64,000 bases of DNA, from assembly GCA_002633025.1 (NCBI GenBank), contig NMRB01000180.1:392887-456886 (forward strand), in the 5' to 3' direction. Source of the DNA: Notospermus geniculatus (Eukaryota > Nemertea > Pilidiophora > Heteronemertea > Lineidae). A model generated the notes under the pieces. It was given only the letters and a program-made list of their open reading frames with translations, was not told the DNA's origin and did no database searches. Each line of letters begins with the position of its first letter. The first letter of the stretch is position 1. The translations under genes and the position numbers were made by a program. This document shows positions 10,201 to 21,000 of this stretch, one piece after another.

Positions 10201-11350
10201 AAGCAGTTGAGAGAACCTTTTTTGTGTGTGCAGAAGAAGACCCGACAAATGCGTGTACCGTTGATGTCGAATTATGACGGGTCTTAGTAAAAAATGGGTG
10301 TCATCCTCATACAATGAACATAACAAATCAGGCTGCGGCCCAACAGCGATTTCAGAGAAGGTGTCACACCGCAATAAAAACTGAAAATCGGCGATGGGCA
10401 TTATTAAGTAACCCTGATTTTCGGTGTTCATGGTGAAATGTTGCACCTGCACTTGTTTTACTCTTGTGTGCGACAGGTCAAATATTTTTCCTCCACAAAA
10501 TGTGAGCATATTCAAACTCAATACCAGAAAAAAATACATTTCAAACTCCATCGATTATTCACATTCAAACAAACAATTCAGCATCAGGTCAGCATTTAGG
10601 ATCAATTAACCGTGGTGACATGTGGCTAGCGGAATCATTGGGCCTAAAGAAGATATCTTAAAGTATACCATTCTCTTCCATGATTTACATGGACACTACC
10701 GATATACACTGTCCATCTGTTACCGGTGATTTTATAGGCCTACAGGATAAAAGACAAGTACTGTAGGCCTATTCATACCGTGCCTGCAGGACATCATGGC
10801 TTTTTGTCGGTAATAGGACAATTCTATCATCAACAACATTGTTACAAACTTACATTCTTTCCCGATACTTGAACAACACATGTATCTTGTACATTTACAT
10901 ACATTTCGAAATATTTGTATTTGTATATCGTAACGAATAAATAGTAGGCCTACAAAATCAAGCTAAAACAACAAGGAAAAACGGAAAAAAGGATAATTTC
11001 GGAAAATCATCAACAACTTCAGCATTTCGGTGACTTCGATAATATTTCACATGTACCTCAAGACCAGCAATGTACGTTTCATTTTTCGACCTAAAGGTAC
11101 TTGGAAAAGCTTGAGGCTTAATAGGCCTACTCAGTCTATTTTTTTATTTTTGTTCATCCTTTAATTTCAATCGCCATTATTGTATTGGTGACGACAATTA
11201 CAGCGCCGTTTACTCACCATCGGTGTCATAGTGGTTCCACACTTCCTGGAATTGCTGGGCTGTGAATTTCTTTAGTTGCTTTGTATCCTTGTCACGAAAT
11301 TGCCTTAGAAAATTCTCACATTTATCGGTTGTTTCGTCATTGCTAGCCAT
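7300..11350 (-). CDS. Calbindin/calretinin-type EF-hand protein, exons 1-2, copy A (partial)
   Basis: Exon 1 is 11218-11350 (ATG to a GATG|GTGAGT donor, 44 codons plus one base). Exon 2 is 7300-7385 (acceptor TTCACCAG, 28 codons, donor CCCGAG|GTAAGT). Joined in phase 1 they give one EF-hand: HYDTDGNGYIEGSELDNFL, with a canonical 12-residue loop (D, D, N, Y, E and E at positions 1, 3, 5, 7, 9 and 12). The preceding helix FTAQQFQEVWNHYD and this loop match the first EF-hand of the calbindin-D28k/calretinin/secretagogin family, cytosolic proteins with six EF-hands that buffer or sense calcium. Those proteins are about 260-280 residues long, so some 190 residues and four or more exons are missing. 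No later exon was found down to position 1. Intron 1 is 3.8 kb. Confidence 0.82.
8061..8226. repeat. 166-bp segment bounded by GGTGTGACAGGAATC inverted repeats
   Basis: GGTGTGACAGGAATC at the left end is exactly matched in inverse orientation by GATTCCTGTCACACC at the right end. The interior reads in one direction here and in the opposite direction in copy B (18860-19151), where it also carries a second element. It may itself be a small DNA transposon. Confidence 0.8.
9676..9855. repeat. 60-bp minisatellite, 3 units (copy A)
   Basis: Three contiguous 60-bp units start at 9676, 9736 and 9796, each beginning GTCAGTTCATACTTCC. Unit 1 differs by GGATCA in place of GGACCA, and unit 3 by one base near its end. 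The period is a multiple of three and both strands stay open across the array (20-residue repeats such as SSYFLVDQGGPEEKVPRMK on +). No start, splice or family context supports translation. Copy B has four units. Confidence 0.92.
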
Positions 11351-11933
11351 TTCACTAAAATACAGTCAAATACCTATATAAATATGCTTAGATGCTACAC
11401 TACTTGTAGATCCCTGGCAACCGACAATAAAACTGCCACGCTTTCACGACCGCATTGACAACTGCTGATTGCAGGGGAAGTATGACGCATGCGCAATATG
11501 TGATGTGCCCGGACGTTGTCAACAGGTGGGTCGGAGTTGCAGACTCTGATATCAGCAATATTGATTCTCTCGGCTGACGGCCTGCAATGGTCTAAGGAAT
11601 TCTTTGCTTTAAAAGAGCAGTGCATCAGTTAAGGGCAAGCTGACTCAGTGCATCGTTTGTCACAGGATTAAGGGTCTTGGTCTCTCCAGAGTCCTATTCA
11701 ATGGTGCGGCTTAATCCGTAAATGTGTTGTTGGGGGACATCACGTATCGGGGGACATTAGATTCTATTACACCGGTGACCGAAGATCCTTCACGCCGTGG
11801 CGGCGATCGGTAGCTGGTTACACGTGCTAAACACTAGACTCGATGGAGGTTCATTAGTCTCCCAATGATTGACCCAATGAGGTCAATGAGTGGAAAGGTT
11901 CTTGGAAGTTACCACTTCGACGTACATGTATAT

Positions 11934-12171
11934 GGACCGATTTAATAGACGTTTGCTAAGCTAACCATTGGTTCCACCAAAAAGAGACAGGCGTGCGAAA
12001 AATGTACAACTAAATTTTTCACCAAAAAGGCCCGTTTCTAAGCTCTGTATAGCGCTTACTATTCATCCAAACAGGGCTTTTTGGTGAAAATTTAGTTGTA
12101 CACTTTTCGCATGCCTATCTATTTTTGGTGGAACCAATGGTCAGCTTAGCAAACGTCTATTAAATCGGTCC
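11934..12171. mobile_element. Fold-back MITE, family FB-2, copy A
   Basis: The left arm begins GGACCGATTTAATAGACG and continues through TTTGCTAAGCTAACCATTGG and GGTTCCACCAAAAAG. The right arm ends with the inverse, TCTATTAAATCGGTCC. Arms of roughly 100 bp enclose a short centre (TCTGTATAGCGCTTACTATT). It has no coding capacity. It lies 5' of calbindin exon 1 and was carried along in the segmental duplication (partner at 22990). Confidence 0.88.
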
Positions 12172-12766
12172 TAAGTGTCTCCTTTTTACCATTGACGAAC
12201 AGCACTGTACTTTGTGTTGCCTCATGCCTAATTCATACTTCCAAGCCGACCAGTATACAGAACAGAAAATGCTTTCGTTCACACGACTCTGTATGACAAG
12301 AAAGAATGTCCCTAGGAAAAAATATCTCAAGAACAAAAGATCCTATTGTTATATTCTAATCTCTAACGACTGGTTTCTATAACCATGCACCTTAATCCGT
12401 CATTCAACAATACGCCTGTTGCGTCTGTAACAAAGCTTTTTCCGTTGCATAATCGGTGAGGAAGTATGAATTGGGACTCACCACGCTCTTTTGAACAAAG
12501 CTTTTTTCGAGTGCGTTGGTGGTCGCTGTGTGGTCTCATGTGTGCGTGGACGGTATTGGCATGGTAAATGTGTTCGTAGTCGGCCGCCTTGCCCATCTTC
12601 TCGGCGTATTCATTAAAACTTGGCTAATCAGGAATCAATCGAGTCGAACTGCCACCGATTGTTGAACGCTAGTACTACGACTTCAACTATCAAACTGGAT
12701 TTCGAGGAAGAGGTCGCCACCGCATCAGCAACACCAGCCGTAAGCAATTTGCAGAATACAATACAG

Positions 12767-12869
12767 AATTTTCGCAAAGCCCTCGAAACGCCAACGCGAA
12801 CGTCTGTCCTTTTGTTCGGTGCTCTCTTCGTGGCATCGAACAATGCGTTTGGCGTATCTTTCGTTGCCA
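12767..12869. mobile_element. Fold-back MITE, family FB-1, truncated copy
   Basis: It has the family arm TTTTCGCAAAGCCC and TCGAAACGCCAACGCGAACG, followed by the inner segment in the orientation GTCTGTCCTTTTGTTCGGTG, then decays before the distal arm. It lies about 70 bp before the junction of the two 10.5-kb copies. Confidence 0.75.
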
Positions 12870-13080
12870 CATATTTTCCCTTCTCAGGGTGGTCGACTCT
12901 GCCGTGCCCATCATGATGGGTGCGATATAGAACGTTAGAGCCTGGATGCAGGCACCGGCTATCAAATGTCGGTTTCATTGTTGCAAATAGTATCGTGCCT
13001 TGTTCACGTATCAAAATTACCATCAAGATGTGAATTTGGACAACAACGCCTTGTAAATGTACATGCACATGATATACGTG

Positions 13081-13317
13081 TACTTCAACTACGTCGCAGA
13101 GGGTGGGGGATTCGTCGGGTGGTCTCCAGAAGAAATACAGACATTGTTAATGTTTGCTCTGTTCACTACATCAGTTTCAATGGTCAAACATTGTGTTAAT
13201 TTCCTAATTTACGCCAGTTCATTGGAGATCTTTCAGAAGGAATTGAAGAACATAGTTAGCAGTAAGAATAATAAGAATAACAGATTAGGCAACATGAGTT
13301 TATCCAAGATGAATTGA
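13081..13317 (+). pseudogene. GPCR 3' fragment, copy B
   Basis: This duplicate of 2615-2851 has the same abrupt 5' limit and the same private tail (NNRLGNMSLSKMN). It reads SMVKHCVNFLIYASS, so the first Asn of TM7 is Lys here, a change expected only without constraint. It cannot encode a receptor on its own. Confidence 0.75.
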
Positions 13318-13595
13318 TACTAGTGGGGAAGTATACTTTGATGTGTGTTCCTTGCATCGATAACATAAGGAAAGTCGTACATAAATTGAGTAATGAACTT
13401 TAAAATAGATCTTAAAGAAGTTTTTAAAACTTTATTTAAAAATAGAGCTACACGAAAAGCTCAAGTGCTCTGACGAAGTCAGTCATAATAACTGAAGCAG
13501 ACACTGCTGGGTATTGATGGTGTCGTCGATATCCGATATATCATGCCACATCTTATTTCTTTCAAATCGGCAGAGCAGTTGAAGACTCTTAAGAG

Positions 13596-14681
13596 ATGGC
13601 TACTGATGTCAGCTTTTCTGATACTACTTCTCAATCAGAACGAGCAACATTATTGGAGATAATTCGCTTGGTGATAACGTTCATCAACAGGTATGTCATG
13701 GGAGTAGTCATCAGTCTTGGCCTTGGTGGGAACATTCTCTCCATCATTATCTTCTGGAGATGCAGGAGGAAGGACCAGGTGACAGTGACATATTTAGGCC
13801 CGCTGGCTGTGGCAGATTTGGGGACATTAATTTTCGGCACGTACTCATGGATTATGAGTGGAATACTGGAGAAAAGTACTGGAAACTTCTTCATAGAACC
13901 ACCGCTTTCCTTTTGGCCACATTTCATCTGTAAGGTGTTGAGATATCAAAACAGAGTTAGTTCGTGTATTTCGTCGTACTTAATCGTGATGTTTTCCTTC
14001 GAGAGATGCATCGGAGTGTGGTTCCCGATAAAAATCCACATTATAATGACGACAAGGACACGCCGAATCGCACTTGGTGTGATGATGACTATAGTCTTGA
14101 TCATCAACGTGCCAATATTGATATATTTTCAAGTGTACCTCTGGGGTGGCACAGAAAATCTTGGTTGTTTTTTTCAGGTGCCTGAATTCACAAACATCGA
14201 GAGATATTTACTGATCGAAATCATTGACAAAATTGTTCCCTACATGTTGCCGTGCTTGTTGATAATTGTGTTCAATGTCATGATCATATCTGGGGTAGCA
14301 CGAGCTCGGAAAGAAGCGTCTTCCCAAGCTGGTGTAAAGAAATCCGAAACCAATACGTTAACCAGTCTTTTTTTGGTAAGCTTGCTTTTACTGGCAACGA
14401 CTCTCCCTTACGTCATAGCATGGGGAATATGTAACTACTTCAGCTACGTCGCAGAGGGTGGGGGATTCGTCGGGTGGTCTCCAGAAGAAATACAGACATT
14501 GTTAATGTTTGCTCTGTTCACTACATCAGTTTCAAAGGTCAATCACTGTGTTAATTTCCTGATTTACGCCAGTTCATTGGAGATCTTTCAGAAGGAATTG
14601 AAGAACATAGTTACATGTGGCAGGCGGTCCAATAAGAAAAATAGATTTGGAAACATGAGTTTATCGCCGAAAGCACACTGA
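13596..14681 (+). CDS. Class A (rhodopsin-type) GPCR, copy B
   Basis: This intronless 361-codon frame is co-linear with the GPCR at 3115 and has no indel against it. The hallmark residues are kept: GN in TM1, AVADLG in TM2, the two loop cysteines, ERC after TM3, LPY in TM6 and the NHCVNFLIY ending of TM7. By eye the copies differ by about 20 amino-acid changes and about 13 silent changes. The replacements are spread over the N-terminus (Y9D, P14S), TM1 (G40S, V43L), the second outer loop (H194Q), TM5 (G220C) and TM7 (M314K). Both genes look functional. The excess of replacements over a strongly conserved gene suggests relaxed or diversifying selection. Ligand unknown; an invertebrate peptide or chemosensory receptor is plausible. 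Confidence 0.9.
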   Translation: MATDVSFSDTTSQSERATLLEIIRLVITFINRYVMGVVISLGLGGNILSIIIFWRCRRKDQVTVTYLGPLAVADLGTLIFGTYSWIMSGILEKSTGNFFIEPPLSFWPHFICKVLRYQNRVSSCISSYLIVMFSFERCIGVWFPIKIHIIMTTRTRRIALGVMMTIVLIINVPILIYFQVYLWGGTENLGCFFQVPEFTNIERYLLIEIIDKIVPYMLPCLLIIVFNVMIISGVARARKEASSQAGVKKSETNTLTSLFLVSLLLLATTLPYVIAWGICNYFSYVAEGGGFVGWSPEEIQTLLMFALFTTSVSKVNHCVNFLIYASSLEIFQKELKNIVTCGRRSNKKNRFGNMSLSPKAH

Positions 14682-14891
14682 ATGTCTTGTCTGAGCAAGA
14701 GTTGACAAAATGGTGTGATGATGGAACTTGGCTGGCGGCTGTGGCACCAAGATGAACTTGATTCCTGACTCCCCACCCTTTGACCAGCACCCTCCTCTGA
14801 GTATTAGCCTATGTTGCATTCATTCCGGCGGGACGGCGAATATTGTACCCTGCCACTGCCACCTTCCATTTGTAACGTGTGTTCATTATTC

Positions 14892-15260
14892 GCCCGGGCC
14901 TCCCCTGGGTGAGACCCATGCAGCGTTCTTTTATCGTGTGACGTCATGATCTGGGGCCTATCCCAGCATGCCTTTCGACAACATGGCGTCGAATGTGCCG
15001 AATCCGCCATTTTTACGCAAATTGAACATAACTAATGGTCAGCATGTATTAACTATAGATACAGATCGTGAGGATAAAATGGCTACCAGGGCGACTATCT
15101 TCTGGTCGTCCATGTCGTCTGCTGGTGCGCCAGTGCCACTGCTGGCCGCCATTTTGCCTGATCACGTGGTGCAAACTTACTCGAGTGAGGCCCAACAGCG
15201 TTCGGAAACATTATTGAGCATGTGCTCGGTCGCTCAAAAATTTACTCCGGGGAGGCCCGC
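14892..15260. mobile_element. Copy-B-specific insertion with GC-rich inverted ends
   Basis: The segment starts CGGGCCTCCCC and ends GGGGAGGCCCG, inverted repeats of about 11-14 bp around about 370 bp. It is missing from copy A at the corresponding site (about 4395-4405). The interior is more GC-rich than its surroundings and includes ACATGGCGTC and GCCGCCATTTTG words, but no recognisable protein. It may be a non-autonomous DNA transposon. The target-site duplication was not resolved. Confidence 0.55.
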
Positions 15261-15282
15261 GTGAGTAAACGAACACGCTATT

Positions 15283-15405
15283 GGTGTTTCGTATTGCGGA
15301 GCAGCCAGTGGGCAGGCGACCAGTCTGAAGTAGACTAGTCTCCTACTCTCCTTCCATTCAGGTGTTTCGTATTGCGGAGCAGCAGGCGACCAGTCTATTT
15401 TGGCG
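15283..15405. repeat. Short direct repeat (GGTGTTTCGTATTGCGGAGC, twice)
   Basis: GGTGTTTCGTATTGCGGAGC followed by an AGGCGACCAGTCT stretch occurs at about 15283 and again at about 15360, separated by about 78 bp. Both copies lie only in the copy-B-specific segment. Confidence 0.75.
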
Positions 15406-15411
15406 GCCATG

Positions 15412-15628
15412 ATGGAAACCACAGGCGTCTCATACGTCTGTCTGTACTTGTAGGGGGAGGAGGGAGGTTTTTGGGGACCCTGGGGCTTACTCTACCAGTG
15501 TATACACTATAGACTAAATAGACACTATAGTGTATACACTGGTAGAGTAAGCCACTGGGTCCCCAAAAACCTCCCTCCTCCCCCTACAAAATGACAGACG
15601 TATGAGACGCCTGTGATGGAAACCGTTT
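15412..15628. repeat. Palindrome with arms of about 95 bp, copy B only
   Basis: The left arm runs through CAGGCGTCTCATACGTCTGT, GTAGGGGGAGGAGGGAGG and CTCTACCAGTGTATACAC. The right arm is its inverse, ending AGACGTATGAGACGCCTGTG, with a short ACTATAG-type centre near 15515. Copy A has only the right arm (about 4420-4520), so the left arm arose by local inverted duplication or was deleted from copy A. Confidence 0.8.
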
Positions 15629-18094
15629 GGGAATGTCACTGAATGTGTACGGTACTGATTAAGGGGCATGTAGAGGCCACTGAGTGAAGTACCACAAGTG
15701 GGACCCATCCAAAAAGTTCAATATCCGTGAGGCTGACAGCCAGAAGGGCATGGCCATCAGTGTCTATACATGCATGGCTCACTGTACACTGCACACACAC
15801 ACTAATTACACAAGCCCCATTGTCTTTACAGCTTTACGAGACATTACATCACCTGAGCTTCGGGGCAATCAAATTCCAAGCCACCACCCTTTCCGACTAA
15901 TCAAGTAACGTAAAACGCAAAAGAATGAACATAGCTGGAGAAAACGACCCACGAAAATGTTGACTTTATCGCGGATCGTCCGGAATCATTGGTGAAACTT
16001 GCAGTAATTTCCAATTTCACAACACGGGAGCCCGGTATGGGAGCTGCCATATTGAGTTGCTGGAACTACATGTACATGTATAGCCTACATAAGGTAGACA
16101 AACGCTACATCTGAGTATACACTGCTCGATGGATTGTATACGATCATTAAAGGAATTCCTTATGATAGTATTGATGACCATTAACCTATATATTCCTTGG
16201 TGTCATTTTGCGTAGACGTCGCTAAGATCAGCTTCAATCATCCGTCGTCAACATCGATAGGGCCACACCTATGATGATTGAACGGTAGCGTCAAAGTCTG
16301 TGTATAGGTTGAACAGGAAGATTATTACTTCGTTGCTTTTCGTATGTAACCTGTTATTGGACCCTGCGTCTAACTTTGTGATTTGCTGAAGTGCTGTTCA
16401 TCATTTTAGTGTTGCTTGTATTAACTATTGAGTATCGACGAAAGCTTCAGGTGTCAAGTTTTCACCGAATGCATGTATTGGGAAAACGTTTTGACAGATT
16501 CCTGTGATGGCAACGGATCTGTATTTTTTATATTCTTAATTGGCACCTGCGCAAACAGCCACCTGATTCAGACTGGTTCTTAATCATCAAGTCGCCAGAC
16601 AGTATGTATCGTAGCTTCTAATCAAGGCAAAAACGTCCTGACGTAGGACTCAGTTGCTAAGCATTCTTTGTTCCTGATCGTTCAGGCATAGCAATGACAT
16701 GCTGGTCATCAACGAAAGACTGAATTGTTGTGTTAAATTAGTTCCACCAAGTTGAAGATAAGAAGAAAGGAACTGTGTGGCTTTGTACACAATTATTTGT
16801 TGTGGCGTTACCATTGGAAACCATGCAGGGTAATCTTTGATCTCAGACTGGTCGATAATTTCAGCAGAAAAATTAGCTGTTTGATCATCATATAAAGGTT
16901 CGGCAATATCAGAAATATAAATATATTGGAGCATATACATGTACACCAAAATCGCAGTTGTATTAAGGTCACAGAGACCTGGCTTTTGCCACTGGGATCT
17001 AGCTACACAGCGTCAATGTCAGAATTTCGATTCGAAGATATCAACAGCCTGCTGTGTGGTCAGCATTGTTGACCATCACAACAGAAGCCTGACCCAGGTA
17101 ATGCCACATCTCTCCACAGGAGCCTGTACCCTTATTACTCATAGACATGAACATTGAGTCTCAACAGTCATTTAGTATCGAAAATAGGGTTAGGATCCCT
17201 TTCCGTTCGCCCCAGCATCCCTAAATATACTTCGGCTGTTGTACATTTGCATTTTAGACGGAAAATGCTGCTTTTTGGTAAGAGTACACCCATAGAGTGA
17301 CTGTGAATGGCGCATCCCCCGTCCCTAATTTGGACAAGGGCCGGGGCATTTCTAATTAACTTATTTGTTGTATGAACAGCTCACCGACACCGGAGATAAT
17401 CGATACCAAGCAATTAAAGCCAATCAGTTCGCAACGGCATCATTAATACTTAATGATTGAAGGTAACAGTATTCCCAATTGATCCACTGACAGAGCAAAG
17501 CACATTCTAATTCATAAACCACCATCAGTAGCATTTGTATCATTTCCGCCTTTTTGAAGTTGCTACTAACTGTAAAGAGACATCGCAGGCTGAGTTCAAA
17601 TACGTTACATGCGGGTGTAACAACTGCCAGTAGCTTCGTATGTCAGTGTTTAAATGCTGACATGAATCTACTGGCAGAATACTGGCAAAAAAGGGAACTC
17701 CCTATTGTATTTTTTGGGAAACGCTGGCGGATAGATCTGCACGTTTCTCTGTGTCTCCCCTGTTGTAAAGCCGCAGCTTATTCCATCATGCAATAGTATA
17801 AGGGAAAACTCGAGTCACTGATGGAGAGCATTCAAAAACGTAACACCGATACGTCCCCACTATCTTTAATAAGGCTAACAATATTGTATTAACACAGAAC
17901 TTCTCCTACAATATCTGAGATCTACATGGAGGAAATGGATTTCTGAAAACTATTCTTAGAAAAATGAAAAACCTGAAATGCATATCCAAAAGGTATTTTC
18001 TTTCACGATTTACCCTGTCAAAGAAAGTAAAAGCAACGCCACGACGGAAACATCTCCAAACTGTCAGCAATACAATCAAAGGAAAGTTACTTAC

Positions 18095-21000
18095 CTCGGG
18101 ACCAACGTCAGCAGCCGTCACACTTGACACGAATTCGCGCAAGAAATTATCCAATTCGGATCCTTCAATGTATCCGTTTCCTGGTGAAAAAAGGAAATGA
18201 AAGGAGACAGTTATAATGCAGTTGAGGAAATGTAATTGGAACGTGTCGCTCAAGGTAATGAGTGAAAGCTTTCAAATTTGATACGGTTGGTGGAGAAGCG
18301 ACCGTGTGTTGAGATTTTTGTTGGTGAATCTTTGGTCGATTCGCTGACGTGTGTTCGTCTACCTTGACACGAAGAGACAGGTGAGATTTGGGGTGCCATC
18401 TTTGGAATAACCGCTGTTATAGATCGTCATGGACCTACACCTTAATGAAGGGTTGGTATTCTGTGACTTTAAAATTCCCCCTCATCTGTCATTCTGACTT
18501 GATTGATGTCCACCATTTTCTCAAATGACTTGGAGAGACATGATCCTCTACTAACCAATCACTTTCACTAATTCCAAATCTAATTCATCTTATTTTGCTA
18601 ATAACAGCGAAGTGGTTTGTCGTCAGAGTGGTTTAGCCGATCGTTTGTGCGCATCCTGCCGTACGACCGTTTGTGGATGTCTAGATGGGCTGAGGGCCGG
18701 TGTAACGTTTTTGAATGTTCCCCATCTGTGAGTATTCCCCTCGTTGTCCGACCGAACAAGCTGCGACTTGACAATAGGGGACACACAAAGAAACGTGCCG
18801 ATCTGTTTGTCAGTGTTTCCCAAACAATAAGAGGAAACACTGACAAACCGAATCGTACAGGTGTGACAGGCATCAGCGACCTTATTCACGAAGCTCCCGT
18901 AACTTACGGGAGTGCGCAGACTATTGTCCTTTTGCGGACAACCTATTGTCCACTATCAGCCTGACAAAGGATTTGTGTACCCTTAAAGTTACGGGGGCTT
19001 TGTGAATAAGGTCCCAGGGATCCGCCAAACAATAGCCCGCTATTGTAAGGTTATATTCGGATGGCCATGGTCTCTCTAGCCATACTCTAATCCCTCGCTG
19101 AACAATAACACCGGACTTTGATTCCAGGGGGACTTGGATTCCTTGCACACCTGCTGTCCCAACGGCGAAAACGAATGAACAACGAGTTTGATAAAAGTGT
19201 TCTACGTGTATACATTGTAGTGTACGGGCCGCACCCATATTGCTGACAACAAAACGGCCTTTTAATTTTTGATACTTTGCTAAATCGCAGCAACAAATCA
19301 CTTCGGGACTTCCTATAAAATGCTTTTATCGTGAATAATATTGTAAATTTCACGCAATCAGGCTATTATTCCTTTAATAAGCATAATTCACTTGTATACT
19401 CATAATGCAATGCCTCGGAAATAGAGCCAATAGATCGATCCCTGGTCTTTGAAACATCTATATCAGAATGTGAATAACTGTCATATCGCCTTAGGCTGAA
19501 CAAATCAAGATGTTCAATGTGCAATGCACGTGTGTGGTAAGTGCAGAGTGCTGTTTGACGTATCAATTAAGCAACAATACAATGATATTTTGATGCATAT
19601 CGATAGGTGAAACAAGAGCCAAGGTCGAGCGTTGATGAATTTTTGCTGCCTGAAGTATTCGCAACCTTGAACTGGACTCGTAAGTTTTGGACAGGCGGCT
19701 GTTTGTATGGAACTGTCAGTGTTTTTGTCAGTGTTTACACTGATTGTTTAGGAATCGACACGTTTCTCTCTCTGTTCCCTATTGTCAAGTTGCATTTTAT
19801 TCCAGCAGATAAGTGGATCTCTCACAGATGGGCAACATTAAAAAATGTTACCGATGATAAGACTGCCCCGACGAAGGACGATGGAAGAGATGCGTACCGG
19901 TAGGCCTAACTGGAGAGTTGTACGCCTAGACCTACCCATCATCATCAATCTGCTGTAGGCCTACGCTCTCTAGGGAGTTGAGAAGGTCTTCGAATGAAAC
20001 GGGTAATAAATGTAAAGTGCATTAAGGGGGAGGAAGCTTTCAGCCTGGAAGGCACTATAGCCCCACATGTATATACTGTATATATGAACTCAACATTATC
20101 ATTAATTCCAGTATCATGTTAGAAAACTGTTAGGGTAAATGGTGTGCTTATCAAAGCATGGGCGTGGTCATATTTGTACAGGCATGTTTGTTCGTATGTC
20201 TCGCATTTTCTAGGCCAACATCACGTTGAAATCAGTGCTTAACTGAAAAATGTTCACCTGTGTGCTCGGCCACTGTAGTACATTTTGATGGAAATGTGCA
20301 CATTGTCACCATCTGTGTTTGTGCTTGGGCCTTGGAAATCAATAACGATATTGTATGAAATCTAGATTTCGTTGTCTGGGATACCTGTCTATAGCCCAGT
20401 GCAAAATGTAGGCCTATAACAAGAGATTGATTGATGCATATATTCTATGGAAAGAGTCGCCAATGCTTAACCATATAGATCAGGATTTATGTGTCGTAAA
20501 TGATGCTACATTATTAGAAGAACAGCTGCTTTCCGTGAATCACACTTCAGCAACATTTTTTTACAGAAGGCTGTTGTTCGTAATCCGGTTTTAACCAGTA
20601 GAATGTTTCATGCAGTCAGTTCATACTTCCTTGTTGACCAGGGTGGATCAGAGGAGAAAGTCCCAAGAATTAAAGTCAGTTCATACTTCCTTGTTGACCA
20701 GGGTGGACCAGAGGAGAAAGTCCCAAGAATGAAAGTCAGTTCATACTTCCTTGTTGACCAGGGTGGACCAGAGGAGAAAGTCCCAAGAATGAAAGTCAGT
20801 TCATACTTCCTTGTTGACCAGGGTGGACCAGAGGAGAAAGTCCCAAGAATGAAAGTCCTCAATACAAAAGCCATGCACTGTCAACGGTTATGGTCACACC
20901 TGGTTACCTACGTAATCCTTCACAGTGGCTTAATCCACTAAGACAATAGCGTTGATTTCAGTGGGACTTTTTCCTCGTTCACATGGCCATACAAGGAACG

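Larger units (their letters stand above)
7386..11217. other. Calbindin intron 1, copy A
   Basis: The intron holds a 166-bp inverted-repeat segment (8061-8226), the 60-bp minisatellite (9676-9855) and otherwise unique non-coding sequence. A 143-codon minus-strand frame at 10120-10551 is not conserved: the same region of copy B is frameshifted and ends differently, so it is not treated as coding. Confidence 0.65.
2476..12940. repeat. Tandem segmental duplication, copy A (about 10.5 kb)
   Basis: From GCCTGGATGCA at about 2476 to GAACGTTAG at about 12940 the sequence is repeated at 12943-23997 in direct orientation and in the same order: GPCR 3' fragment, GPCR gene, calbindin-type exons 2 and 1, 60-bp minisatellite, fold-back elements. 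Similarity is high throughout, with scattered substitutions, small indels and several copy-specific insertions. Copy B ends with GAACGTTAG followed by unrelated sequence, and the A/B junction joins GAACGTTAG directly to AGCCTGGATGC. That places both breakpoints to within a few bases. Confidence 0.93.
14682..18094. other. Non-coding stretch of copy B between GPCR and calbindin exon 2
   Basis: Equivalent to 4201-7299, with an additional 14890-15520 segment. No supported exon was seen. The hairpin at about 17626-17678 and the GPCR 3' flank are shared with copy A. Confidence 0.6.

Noticed and set aside
10120-10551. 143-codon minus-strand open frame in calbindin intron 1
   Set aside because: The copy-B equivalent is frameshifted and ends in a different sequence. 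No domain, start context or splice signals were seen, so the frame is not conserved.
12628-13068. 146-codon minus-strand frame across the duplication junction
   Set aside because: It runs through an FB-1 transposon and the A/B junction. It is an artefact of element sequence.
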